A stretch of 64,000 bases of DNA from LD21 sp963715785 (lineage in GTDB: Bacteria; Bacteroidota; Bacteroidia; Bacteroidales; VadinHA17). Below the pieces are notes generated by a model that was given only the letters and a program-made list of their open reading frames with translations, searched no databases and was not told the DNA's origin. The translations under genes and the position numbers were made by a program. Below, piece by piece: positions 19,901 through 28,825 of the stretch (the first letter of the stretch is position 1; each line of letters begins with the position of its first letter). Where the stretch lies: contig OY970276.1 in NCBI GenBank assembly GCA_963715785.1, forward strand, positions 4,278,001 to 4,342,000. The letters run 5' to 3'.

Positions 19901-21214
19901 ATGAAACAACAGTTTAAAAAATTAGTGAATTTAGTTCTGTTAATCATGCTGTCTTTTCTGTGTGTAAACGGACAGGAGACTATAAAGAACTACGGAAATA
20001 TACCTGATGAACTGGTTGCTTTTGACAAATATCAAAAGGCATATAAGTATCACTTTCTCACCCCTACAAAGTTTTATGGGACAGGACGAGAAATCCCCGC
20101 TCCCACTGATCTGAAAGAGGTCAGGATTGGATTCCTGGGGCCACTGGAAGGTTCAATTATCTCAGACCTTGGTAAGCAGATGCTGCAGGGATCTTTGCTC
20201 GCTATTGAGGAAGCTAACAAAAAGGGAGGTTACCATGGGATACCATACAAGCTGATGGAACACAATGATGTTGGCTTGTGGGGAGCTGCAGCCAATGAAG
20301 TTGTGAAGATGGACGACGAAAAGGTATGGGCATGGATTGGAACAATCGATGATATTAATTCACACGTTGCAATCAGAGCTTCTCTGAAACTGGAGATCCC
20401 TGTCATCAATCCGGGTGATCCTGATCCTACATTTACAGAAACAAATATTCCCTGGGTCATACGGGTTATTCCTGATGACAGGCAAAGCTGTTATGCTCTT
20501 GTTGACTATATATTTAAAAAGACCGGACATAAGCGTGTAGCCGTAATCAGGGCCAACAATCGATATGGAAGAGTAGGAATCTTACATTTCAACCGTTCAT
20601 CCACCCGTATTGGATTTCCTTCCGTTATTGAGGAGCGTTTTAATGACGGCGAAACAGATTTTAAGTCTCAGCTCGAGAGAATACTGGTAAGTAAGCCGGA
20701 TGCAATAGTTATATGGGGAAATGCAAAAGAATCAGCACTTATCTTAAAACAAATTCGTGCTATGGGAATGCAGCAGCCTGTCTTCGGGTCTGACAGGATG
20801 GTTAATCCGGATTTTCTAAAGATTGCCGGTCAGTTGGCTGATGGGGTTGTTACTACCTGTCAGTATAACCCCGATGCTGACATTCCAAAATTGAAAGCAT
20901 TCGAAGCAAATTATCTTAAAAGATTCGGCATGGAACCCGATGTCTTTGCAGCCCATGCATATGATGGAACGAATATGTTGATTGAGGCAATCCAGAAAGT
21001 CGGACTTAATCGTGCCTTAATCCGCGATGTATTAACTGACCTGAAAACATTTAACGGATATCAGGGTGTAACAGGCAAAATTATTTTTGATGCATCCTTT
21101 AATAATGTCAGACCTATTTTTTTAACAAAAATCAGTAATGGCAAATTTGAATTTTCTCCCGCTCCGCGATTTGAAAAGGATGACAAGATTTACAAAAAAG
21201 CCCCGATGTATTAA
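19901..21214 (+). CDS. Type-1 periplasmic binding protein (Leu/Ile/Val-like), orphan
   Basis: The 437-residue protein has a cleavable signal (hydrophobic core at about 8-22, ending CVNGQE) and a Peripla_BP_6 type ligand-binding fold starting VRIGFLGPLEG. The fold is followed by SLLAIEEANKKGG and the hinge region PVINPGDPDPTFTETN, with a later RVIPDDRQSCYALVDYI. Such proteins normally serve LivHMGF-type ABC importers, but no permease or ATPase gene occurs here. A second member lies at 22132. The ligand is unknown; the neighbours suggest an aromatic or amino-acid-like compound, or a role as a sensing or delivery partner for the exported redox proteins. Confidence 0.85.
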   Translation: MKQQFKKLVNLVLLIMLSFLCVNGQETIKNYGNIPDELVAFDKYQKAYKYHFLTPTKFYGTGREIPAPTDLKEVRIGFLGPLEGSIISDLGKQMLQGSLLAIEEANKKGGYHGIPYKLMEHNDVGLWGAAANEVVKMDDEKVWAWIGTIDDINSHVAIRASLKLEIPVINPGDPDPTFTETNIPWVIRVIPDDRQSCYALVDYIFKKTGHKRVAVIRANNRYGRVGILHFNRSSTRIGFPSVIEERFNDGETDFKSQLERILVSKPDAIVIWGNAKESALILKQIRAMGMQQPVFGSDRMVNPDFLKIAGQLADGVVTTCQYNPDADIPKLKAFEANYLKRFGMEPDVFAAHAYDGTNMLIEAIQKVGLNRALIRDVLTDLKTFNGYQGVTGKIIFDASFNNVRPIFLTKISNGKFEFSPAPRFEKDDKIYKKAPMY

Positions 21215-21233
21215 TATTTAAGGGAAAAACAAT

Positions 21234-22112
21234 ATGGAGACGACATGCAATAGACCATTTGATATTAACTTCCACGTTCCTTCAAGAGTAAGTTTAAAGA
21301 AGGAACAGGAAACGACTATCGTGAATGTCAATGGAGTTATGGTAGGAGGTTCTGAAATTGTTGTTATTGCGGGCCCCTGCGCTGTAGAGAGCCGTGAACA
21401 ACTATTTGAAACAGCAAGATCAGTCAGGGACCAAGGGGCGAGGATACTAAGAGGCGGGGCATTTAAACCACGCTCGTCCCCTTACAGTTTTCAGGGTCTT
21501 GGCGAAGAAGGATTGAAACTGCTTGCACAGGTAAGAACGGAAACCGGACTGCCTGTTGTGACGGAAGTAATGGATACAAGGCAGGTTGAATTGGTGGCTT
21601 CATATGCCGATATGCTTCAGGTTGGTTCAAGAAATATGCAAAATTTCCCTCTTCTGAAAGAAGTAGGTATGTGCCGGAAACCCGTTTTGCTTAAGCGGGG
21701 AATGATGGCAACTATAGAGGAATTCTTACTCGCAGCGGAATATATCCTGAACCAGGGTAATGATCAGGTGGTTCTCTGTGAACGTGGTATACGTACTTTC
21801 GAAACTGCAACCCGGAATACACTCGATCTTAGTGCTGTCCCAATATTAAAAAGACTCACACATCTTCCTGTTATTGTAGATCCCAGCCATGGCACAGGTC
21901 ACAGATGGCTCGTTCCGCCAATGGCCAAAGCCGCTTTGGCTGCGGGCGCAGACGGACTGATAATGGAAGTCCATTATAAACCTGAAGAAGCGCTTTGTGA
22001 CGGCTATCAGTCTCTCAGCCTTCAGGAATTTTCAGAACTGATGAAGGATCTTAAGAAAATTGCCTTAGCTGTAGGACGGGAAATTTCAATTCCAAAAACT
22101 TCACCTGTCTGA
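21234..22112 (+). CDS. aroF: 3-deoxy-7-phosphoheptulonate (DAHP) synthase
   Basis: This enzyme condenses phosphoenolpyruvate and erythrose 4-phosphate to start the shikimate pathway. The 292-residue protein is of the short type-I-beta class (AroF/AroG-like of Thermotoga and Bacillus). It has the metal/substrate motifs IAGPCAVES, LRGGAFKPRSSPYSFQG, LLKRGM, LCERGIRTFE, IVDPSHGTGHRW and LIMEVHYKPEEALCDG. There is a short N-terminal extension (about 25 residues) and no chorismate mutase fusion. A lone DAHP synthase among exported proteins and a chorismatase-like gene suggests a dedicated supply of chorismate-derived building block rather than housekeeping aromatic synthesis. Confidence 0.95.
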   Translation: METTCNRPFDINFHVPSRVSLKKEQETTIVNVNGVMVGGSEIVVIAGPCAVESREQLFETARSVRDQGARILRGGAFKPRSSPYSFQGLGEEGLKLLAQVRTETGLPVVTEVMDTRQVELVASYADMLQVGSRNMQNFPLLKEVGMCRKPVLLKRGMMATIEEFLLAAEYILNQGNDQVVLCERGIRTFETATRNTLDLSAVPILKRLTHLPVIVDPSHGTGHRWLVPPMAKAALAAGADGLIMEVHYKPEEALCDGYQSLSLQEFSELMKDLKKIALAVGREISIPKTSPV

Positions 22113-22131
22113 GAGTGGACAGGCCAGTTAG

Positions 22132-23253
22132 ATGAGATTCCCGGGACTGTTATCGGTGTGTTTATTATTCGTGTTGGGGGAATTTCTTCCCCCGGGCTTG
22201 CAACAAGTTAATGATCCGGATCTTCCGGATAAAACAATAAAAATAGGTCTGCTGATCCCTGCCTATAACTACACAGCTGCAAGAAACGGGGCTGAATTAG
22301 CAATTATGAATGCTAACCGGTACGGGGGATCTAACGGGAAGAAATTCAAGCTTGTGATAAGATCAATGGAGGGTCCCTGGGGAACCGGATCTAAACAGGC
22401 AGTAGATCTTATCTTTAATGAAAATGTATGTGCCTTAATGGGGTCCCACGATGGACGGAACGCTCACCTTGTTGAACAGGTTGCTGCTAAAACCAGAATA
22501 GTTTTTTTATCTGCCTGGGCAAGTGATCCTACTCTGGCACAGGCTTTTGTACCCTGGTATTTCACATGTGCGCCAACAGATCTGCAGCAGGCTGATGCCT
22601 TAACCGAAGAAATCTGTAATAAAAGAAAACTGACTAAAATAGTCGCAATAGCTGATAATGGATACGATTCGAAACTGGCACTGGAAAGCTTTTCCAAAAG
22701 ACTCAATGAAACTCAGAATTTCTCTCCGGTCAAATTATATTACGATGATCAAAATCCCGGTTATGATCTCCTTGTCTCAAGTATCTCAAAGGCTTCCCCT
22801 CAGGGAATAATATTTTTTGGCAAGCCTTCCTCGACGCTTAAACTCATCGCACTTTTGCATAAAAGGCATCTGAATCTGCCCCTTTTCGGACCATTATCCC
22901 TCGAGGATGAAAATGATATGAGAGAGCAGGAATTGGCTGATTACGGAGACATAACACTGATTTCTTATGGTGATATACTCTCACCAAAGAATATAGCTTT
23001 CCGGAAAGAATATAAAAGTGTCTATGGCAGGAATCCGGGTGCTGTTGCCTCATATGCATTTGATGGTATGAATTTATTGATAAATGCGATAAGAAAAGAA
23101 GGGACTGGAAGGGAAAGCATACAGAAGGCACTTAAAGGAATGCATTTTGAAGGAGTCACCGGAACAATTCTGTTTGATGATAAAGGGAAACGTCTTGGCA
23201 AACCTGAACTAACGAAATTAATAAATGGTATAGCTGTTAAGACTGAGCGATAA
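22132..23253 (+). CDS. Second type-1 periplasmic binding protein, orphan
   Basis: The 373-residue protein has a signal peptide (hydrophobic core at about 5-17) and a Peripla_BP_6 fold beginning IKIGLLIPAYNYTAARNGAE. Further recognisable parts are ALMGSHDGRNAHLVEQVA and GRNPGAVASYAFDGMNLLINAI, the latter matching the region ending AHAYDGTNMLIEAI of the paralogue at 19901. The start is the ATG at 22132, 19 bases after aroF. As with the paralogue there is no ABC permease nearby. Two different binding proteins around one biosynthetic gene imply two related ligands or a ligand and its precursor. Confidence 0.85.
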   Translation: MRFPGLLSVCLLFVLGEFLPPGLQQVNDPDLPDKTIKIGLLIPAYNYTAARNGAELAIMNANRYGGSNGKKFKLVIRSMEGPWGTGSKQAVDLIFNENVCALMGSHDGRNAHLVEQVAAKTRIVFLSAWASDPTLAQAFVPWYFTCAPTDLQQADALTEEICNKRKLTKIVAIADNGYDSKLALESFSKRLNETQNFSPVKLYYDDQNPGYDLLVSSISKASPQGIIFFGKPSSTLKLIALLHKRHLNLPLFGPLSLEDENDMREQELADYGDITLISYGDILSPKNIAFRKEYKSVYGRNPGAVASYAFDGMNLLINAIRKEGTGRESIQKALKGMHFEGVTGTILFDDKGKRLGKPELTKLINGIAVKTER

Positions 23254-23327
23254 ACTCAGGTCTAAGTCCCCTTTATTTCTTAATTTTGATTTGGTGAAGC
23301 TTTTGAAATATGAACAATAGAAATCCA

Positions 23328-23367
23328 TTAACCGCAAAGATCGCATCTTAGCGATCTTTGCGGTTAA
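23328..23367. repeat. 17-bp perfect hairpin of the CCGCAAAG family
   Basis: Arms 23328-23344 and 23351-23367 pair perfectly around a six-base loop. The outer part TTAACCGCAAAG is the same as in the elements at 26986, 42091 and 56431. With the sequence just upstream it shares 20 identical bases with the element at 26986. It sits in the 159-base gap between the second binding protein and the TPR-ASPIC gene. Confidence 0.85.
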
Positions 23368-23412
23368 AAGATTTATTTTACAAATAATAAATCAGGGCAT
23401 TAAAGCAAATCG

Positions 23413-26400
23413 ATGGTGATGAAAAAAAACTACATTTTCTTATTAATAGTCCTCTGCTCCTCTCTTTTTTTCAGCTGCAAGGAATCTCCGAAAGACAACA
23501 AGCAAAGATCTGTTGAACTTATGACGACCCAATCCCTGGGCCTTGCCTATCTAGAAGAGTTTAAGCTTGATGATGCTGAAAAGGAATTCCTGAAGTTCAT
23601 AAAAATGTCACCCAAAGAAAAACTTGGATATGCAAATCTGGGACTGACATATCTGAGGATGGGGAAGTATCCCGAAGCAAAAAAACAGCTTGCTGAAGCA
23701 ATAAAAATTGATCCGAAAGATCCAGATATCAGATTGCTTCTGGCAACGGTTTACCAGATGAACGATGAACGCGATAAAGCAATAGCAGAGCTTAAGGAGG
23801 CTCTTACATTTGCTCCCGACCATATAAAAATTCTGTATGATCTCACAGAATTATATTCAGTCTCGTCCGATCCTGAATCTCTGCAGGAACGAAAGAACTA
23901 TCTTCTTAAACTTGTTGAGAAAGCTCCTGATAATCTCGTGCCACAGCTTAATCTGACTGATATCTACATCAGAGATGGAGATAATGATAAAGCGATTGCC
24001 CAGCTTGAAATCATTCACAAGCAATTTCCTGAGTTCCCAAAGGAGGCAATTGAGTATTACAATAAAACCATTTCATTATTGAAAAAGAATGATAAGGAAA
24101 ATGCGATCGTCCAGTTTACAATATTCCACAATTATCTCAAGGTCACCTCTCCATATCAGGCTGGTATAATGGACCTGAAGGGCCCAGGAGGATCACTGAT
24201 TGGGTTTCCTCTTATCACATACGATCAACAGCCGGCTTCACAGTCATCGGATAACAGGTCACTTCTTGATGTTATCAAATTTACCGATGCAACTGAATCT
24301 GCAGGCCTTACCATACCGGCTTTTAGCAATGAAGAAAAATATGAAGCGTTCAGATACTCCACTCATGTGGAAGCAGCTGATTATGACAGCGATGGAGATA
24401 TTGATCTTTATGTCGGAAGCTACGACCCGGTAACATCTTCTTACAGGCATTATCTCTTTAACAATGATATGAACAGGTTTAAGGATGTATCTGAAGAAGC
24501 CGGCTTGAGACATTCCGGAATGGAGTCTTCGGCTTCATTTGCTGATTATGACAATGATGGATTCCTCGATCTTTATATTGTGAAAGAAGGAGGAGATATT
24601 TTATACCGGAATGCCGGAAAGGGAGTTTTTGAGAATGTCACTGAAAAAGCCAATATAGGAAGCAAAACAGGAGGAAACAGAGCCCTGTTCTTTGATATGG
24701 ATCATGACGGAGACCTGGATATGTATGAAACACGATCAAATTCGAATCTTATGTTCCGGAATAATGGGGATGGCACCTTTCAGGAACAGGCTGAGAAAAT
24801 GGGAATGTCGTGTAAGGATGCAAACAGCCGCGACGCAGAATTTGGCGATTTTGATGATGACGGAGACATTGACCTTTTTGTTGCAAACGAGAATGCAAGC
24901 AATAATTTGTTTTCAAATCAGCGTCTGGGATTCTTTAAAGATATTACTGAACAAAGCGGACTCACAAGTAAAGGCGGTTCTGGCTCAGCAACCGTTGGAG
25001 ATTTCAATAATGACGGGTTTCCCGATCTTTTCATAACTTCGGTTACCGGTGATGGCCAAAAATTATACCGCAATAAAGGCGATGGCATTTTTGAACTGGT
25101 AAAAAATTCAGAAGAGATGTTCTCCGCAGTCCGGCAGGTGAAGGCTTACGATGCAAAGTTCTTCGATTTTGACAATGATGGCTTCCAGGATCTCATTATT
25201 GCGGGTGAACAGGCAGATCCAAAGGGCCGGGGAATATTCCTGTACCATAACGACGGCAAAGGGAACTTTGAAGATGTTTCCAGGCTGCTGCCTGATGAGC
25301 CAAAGTCAGGAAGACAAATAGCCCTGTTCGATTATAATGATGACGGAGATCTCGACATTGTGGTTGCTGGATTGAATGGCAGCATTACCCTTTTGCGAAA
25401 TGATGGCGGCAGCAACAACCACTATTTAAATATGAAGCTCGTCGGATTAAGGGCAGGAAGTGCAAAGAATAATCATTTCGGGATAGGTGCAAAAGTGGAA
25501 GTCCGTGCGGGCGATCTCTATCAGTCAATGATCGTTACTGATCCGAATGTTCATTTCGGACTTGGCAGCCGGTCAAAAGCAGATGTAATAAGAATAACCT
25601 GGACCAATGGGGTGCCTCAGAACATATTTTCACCAGGTTCCGATCAGGCACTTATCGAAGCGCAGACTCTGAAAGGATCATGTCCTTTCCTCTTTACCTG
25701 GGATGGCAGTGAATATACTTTTGTAAAAGATGTTATGTGGAGAAGCGCCCTGGGAATGCCAACGGGAATTATGGGAGGTAACACTGCCTTCGCATTTCCT
25801 GATGCATCGGATGATTATATAAAAATTCCCGGTGAATCTCTGAAGCCTGACAACGGTCTTTATTCTATCAGGTTAACCTCTGAATTATGGGAAACAATGT
25901 ATTATGACGAAGTACAACTTTTAGCGCTCGATCATCCTGATAATGTGGACGTTTTCGTTCCAGAACAATTCTCTCCTCCCCCATTCCCGGGTGATAAGCA
26001 ATATCAGGTTTCTGAAAAAAGTATCCCGGTATCTGCAACAGACTCTGAGGGAAATGATGTTTTATCATTTATCTCAGAAAAAGATAACAATTACCTTCAC
26101 GATTTTAAACCTGGTAAATATCAGGGAATCACAGAAATGCACGATTTAATTCTTGATCCGGGTAAAATTGGAGAAGACGATAAACTGTTCCTGTTTCTGG
26201 AAGGCTGGATATTCCCCACAGATGCCAGTATTAATGTTGCCATTTCACAGTCAGCCAGTACAATGGTGACCCGACCAATGCTTCAGGTTCTAAATAAAAA
26301 AGGTGAATGGGAAACTGTTATTGAAAATCTCGGATTTCCAATGGGCAAGGATAAAACGGTAATTGCTGATCTGTCAGGCAAATTTCTATCGGCCGATCAT

Positions 26401-26979
26401 AGGGTAAGAATCAGGACTAACATGGAGATATACTGGGATTACATCTTTTTCTCTGATAAGGTTTCAACAAATCCGGCAGTAACTACAGTTTTAAATCCGG
26501 TTTCTGCTGATTTACACTACAGAGGGTTTTCGGAAACATTTAGAAAAGGCAGCCGTTATGGCCCTCACTGGTTTGATTATTCTAAAGTCGACCGTAATAC
26601 CAAATGGCGAGATCTGTCAGGAAACTATACCCGCTATGGTGATGTTTTGCCGCTGCTAACTGAATCTGATAATAAGTACGTAATTGCAAACGCGGGAGAT
26701 GAGGCCTCAATTAAATTTAATTCAAATGTGTTACCCGAATTAAAAAAAGGATGGAAAAGGGATTTTCTTATCCATACTGTCGGATGGGTCAAAGATGGTG
26801 ATATGAATACCGCATTTGGGAATACAGTACTGCCTCTTCCTTTCCATGGCATGAAAAGTTATCCGCCTTCTGCAACTGATATTTATCCGCAAGATGCTGA
26901 ACACCAAAAATATCTGAAGGAATATAATACAAGAACTGTAACTTTTGATAATTTCAGAAATGCACTGAAAATTAAATGA
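23413..26979 (+). CDS. TPR + VCBS/FG-GAP + ASPIC/UnbV giant lipoprotein
   Basis: The 1188-residue protein has a lipoprotein signal (lipobox FFSC, C22 from the first ATG; another ATG is two codons in). Residues about 35-230 are TPR repeats (LAYLEEFKLDDAEKEFLKFI, LGYANLGLTYLRMGKYPEA). Residues about 310-660 are FG-GAP/VCBS blades with calcium loops (YDSDGDIDLYVG, YDNDGFLDLYIV, FDDDGDIDLFVA). An ASPIC/UnbV domain follows, with NVHFGLGSRSKADVIRITWTNG. The last 430 residues start FLFTWDGSEYTFVKDVMWRSA and form a region found in TPR-ASPIC proteins, with no known function. TPRs imply binding of a protein partner outside the cytoplasm, plausibly one of the cytochromes or smaller CRTAC1 proteins of this block. 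Confidence 0.9.
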   Translation: MVMKKNYIFLLIVLCSSLFFSCKESPKDNKQRSVELMTTQSLGLAYLEEFKLDDAEKEFLKFIKMSPKEKLGYANLGLTYLRMGKYPEAKKQLAEAIKIDPKDPDIRLLLATVYQMNDERDKAIAELKEALTFAPDHIKILYDLTELYSVSSDPESLQERKNYLLKLVEKAPDNLVPQLNLTDIYIRDGDNDKAIAQLEIIHKQFPEFPKEAIEYYNKTISLLKKNDKENAIVQFTIFHNYLKVTSPYQAGIMDLKGPGGSLIGFPLITYDQQPASQSSDNRSLLDVIKFTDATESAGLTIPAFSNEEKYEAFRYSTHVEAADYDSDGDIDLYVGSYDPVTSSYRHYLFNNDMNRFKDVSEEAGLRHSGMESSASFADYDNDGFLDLYIVKEGGDILYRNAGKGVFENVTEKANIGSKTGGNRALFFDMDHDGDLDMYETRSNSNLMFRNNGDGTFQEQAEKMGMSCKDANSRDAEFGDFDDDGDIDLFVANENASNNLFSNQRLGFFKDITEQSGLTSKGGSGSATVGDFNNDGFPDLFITSVTGDGQKLYRNKGDGIFELVKNSEEMFSAVRQVKAYDAKFFDFDNDGFQDLIIAGEQADPKGRGIFLYHNDGKGNFEDVSRLLPDEPKSGRQIALFDYNDDGDLDIVVAGLNGSITLLRNDGGSNNHYLNMKLVGLRAGSAKNNHFGIGAKVEVRAGDLYQSMIVTDPNVHFGLGSRSKADVIRITWTNGVPQNIFSPGSDQALIEAQTLKGSCPFLFTWDGSEYTFVKDVMWRSALGMPTGIMGGNTAFAFPDASDDYIKIPGESLKPDNGLYSIRLTSELWETMYYDEVQLLALDHPDNVDVFVPEQFSPPPFPGDKQYQVSEKSIPVSATDSEGNDVLSFISEKDNNYLHDFKPGKYQGITEMHDLILDPGKIGEDDKLFLFLEGWIFPTDASINVAISQSASTMVTRPMLQVLNKKGEWETVIENLGFPMGKDKTVIADLSGKFLSADHRVRIRTNMEIYWDYIFFSDKVSTNPAVTTVLNPVSADLHYRGFSETFRKGSRYGPHWFDYSKVDRNTKWRDLSGNYTRYGDVLPLLTESDNKYVIANAGDEASIKFNSNVLPELKKGWKRDFLIHTVGWVKDGDMNTAFGNTVLPLPFHGMKSYPPSATDIYPQDAEHQKYLKEYNTRTVTFDNFRNALKIK

Positions 26980-26985
26980 AATCCA

Positions 26986-27060
26986 TTAACCGCAAAGAAC
27001 GCAAAGCAGGCGCAAAGGACGCGACCTTTGGTTTTCAATCTCTGTGACCTTTGCGGTTAA
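26986..27060. repeat. CCGCAAAG-family inverted repeat
   Basis: Outer arms TTAACCGCAAAG (26986-26997) and its complement (27049-27060) enclose a run of CGCAAAG units at about 9-11-bp spacing and one CTCTGTG unit on the right side. It begins seven bases after the TPR-ASPIC stop and ends 26 bases before the next ATG. Confidence 0.85.
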
Positions 27061-27086
27061 AAAATTTTTAATTGAAGTTTGTTAAT

Positions 27087-28751
27087 ATGAAACATAATTT
27101 GCCGGTTCTGTTTTTTTTCTTTTTTCTGGTTTCTAATGCGCTTACATCATCTGCACAGAAGAAGAATGTCATATTCACAGATGTTACTAAAAAAGCAGGT
27201 ATTCATTTTAACTTAAACTATGGCGATAATTCCTATAAGAATATCCTGGAGAGCAGTGGTTCAGGAATTACCATTTTTGATTTCAACAATGATGGTCTTA
27301 TGGATCTCTATTTAATGAACGGGACCTATCTGGAAGGAATTTCCGACCCATCGGGTATAATATATAAAGACTCTCATAACGAATTGTATAAGAATAACGG
27401 TAACGGAACATTTACCGATGTTACAAAAACATCAGGAACAGGTGGTCACGAGTGGAGCATGGCCGCAGGTGCAATTGACCTTGATAATGACGGATATAAA
27501 GATCTTTACGTTTTAAATTTTGGCCCGAATGTCTTCTATCACAACAATGGCGATGGTACCTTCAAAGACATCACATCCTCTTTAGACCTAGCCGGACCTG
27601 ACACTTTAAATGGTTTTACAAAGTGGAGTATCGGGGTATCGTTCTGGGATTATAATCTCGACGGAAGACTCGATGCTATGGTAGGAAATTTCCTGGCATT
27701 TGATCCGGCTTATGTTACCCCTGCTTCCCCTGAGGTGATGCCCAGTCCTTCTGAGTATAAAGGACAGGCTTCGATGCTTTATGAACAGCGGGCCGACGGG
27801 AAATTTATCGATGTCACCAGGAAAAATAACCTTTATTACCCCGATTCGAAATGTATGGGGCTTACCGTATATGATTATGACGATGATGGGGATCTTGACA
27901 TTTTTCAGGCAAACGACCACCAGTTGAATTTCCTTTTCAGAAATGACAAAGGTGTGTATAAAGAAGTTGCAGTGGCAAGCGGGGTAGCCGCCAACAGCCA
28001 GGGCAAGGGAACTGGCTCTATGCATGCATCTATCGGCGATATTAATGGTGATGGTTTGATCGACATACTGGTTTCCGATCTTGATTACGGGGCTCTGTAT
28101 CTTAATATTGGAAACGGCCTTTTTGAAGATATAACTGAAGAAAGCGGTGTTGCAAAAGCAATGGATGGCAAAGGCAGCTGGGGAGCGCAGCTTTTTGATT
28201 TTGATAATGACGGTGATCTTGATATTGTCGCAGCTAATGGGATAGCTGAAGAACTTATACCACAATATCCTCTGCTGCTTGAAAACGACGGAAAAGGCCA
28301 TTTTAAAGATTCAGGCAGGCAACACGGTTCATACTTCTCCACAATGCGCTCAGGCCGCAGTCTGGCCATTTGGGATTTTGATAATGACGGCGATCTGGAT
28401 ATTATTATATCGCATCTTGACAAAGGAGGAATCCCGGCTTTGCTGAGAAATGATGGTGGCAACAGTAATCACTGGCTTGGTCTTACACTCGAAGGAAAAG
28501 AAGGACCCGCCGCTGCAATCGGAGCTAAAGTGACATTAACTGCGGGAGGAAAGAAATATGTAATGGTGAACCAATGGGCAACATGCTACCTTTCAAACAA
28601 TGACCCCAGGGTACATTTCGGCTTAGGACAGCAAAAGAAGATCGATCTCCTTGAAATAAGCTGGTCAGATGGTAACAAAGAAATATACAAAAATATCGAC
28701 TCTGACCGTTATATAACAATAACAGAGAGTAAGGGAATTAAATCAAAATAA
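27087..28751 (+). CDS. Second CRTAC1-like VCBS/ASPIC exported protein
   Basis: The product (554 residues from the ATG at 27087; a TTG at 27072 would add five) has a cleavable signal sequence ending near TSSAQKK rather than a lipobox. It contains FG-GAP/VCBS blades (FNNDGLMDLYLMN, LDNDGYKDLYVLN, YDDDGDLDIFQAN, FDNDGDLDIVAAN) and a C-terminal ASPIC/UnbV domain with VHFGLGQQKKIDLLEISWSDG. Its order of motifs matches the 12796 protein along the whole length, so the two are paralogues, one lipid-anchored and one apparently soluble. It is followed after 74 bases by the asparagine-synthase-like gene. Confidence 0.9.
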   Translation: MKHNLPVLFFFFFLVSNALTSSAQKKNVIFTDVTKKAGIHFNLNYGDNSYKNILESSGSGITIFDFNNDGLMDLYLMNGTYLEGISDPSGIIYKDSHNELYKNNGNGTFTDVTKTSGTGGHEWSMAAGAIDLDNDGYKDLYVLNFGPNVFYHNNGDGTFKDITSSLDLAGPDTLNGFTKWSIGVSFWDYNLDGRLDAMVGNFLAFDPAYVTPASPEVMPSPSEYKGQASMLYEQRADGKFIDVTRKNNLYYPDSKCMGLTVYDYDDDGDLDIFQANDHQLNFLFRNDKGVYKEVAVASGVAANSQGKGTGSMHASIGDINGDGLIDILVSDLDYGALYLNIGNGLFEDITEESGVAKAMDGKGSWGAQLFDFDNDGDLDIVAANGIAEELIPQYPLLLENDGKGHFKDSGRQHGSYFSTMRSGRSLAIWDFDNDGDLDIIISHLDKGGIPALLRNDGGNSNHWLGLTLEGKEGPAAAIGAKVTLTAGGKKYVMVNQWATCYLSNNDPRVHFGLGQQKKIDLLEISWSDGNKEIYKNIDSDRYITITESKGIKSK

Positions 28752-28825
28752 TAAATTTGCGGAGATGCCCAAATTGGGATTTCCCCCGGAAACATTGATA
28801 TAGCAAATAATTTAAAATAGAGAAA

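Noticed and set aside
27606..28301. Long antisense open frame (231 codons) inside the CRTAC1-like gene
   Set aside because: It mirrors the Asp/Asn-rich repeats of the sense gene, whose codon pattern leaves the opposite strand open; sense motifs are much stronger.
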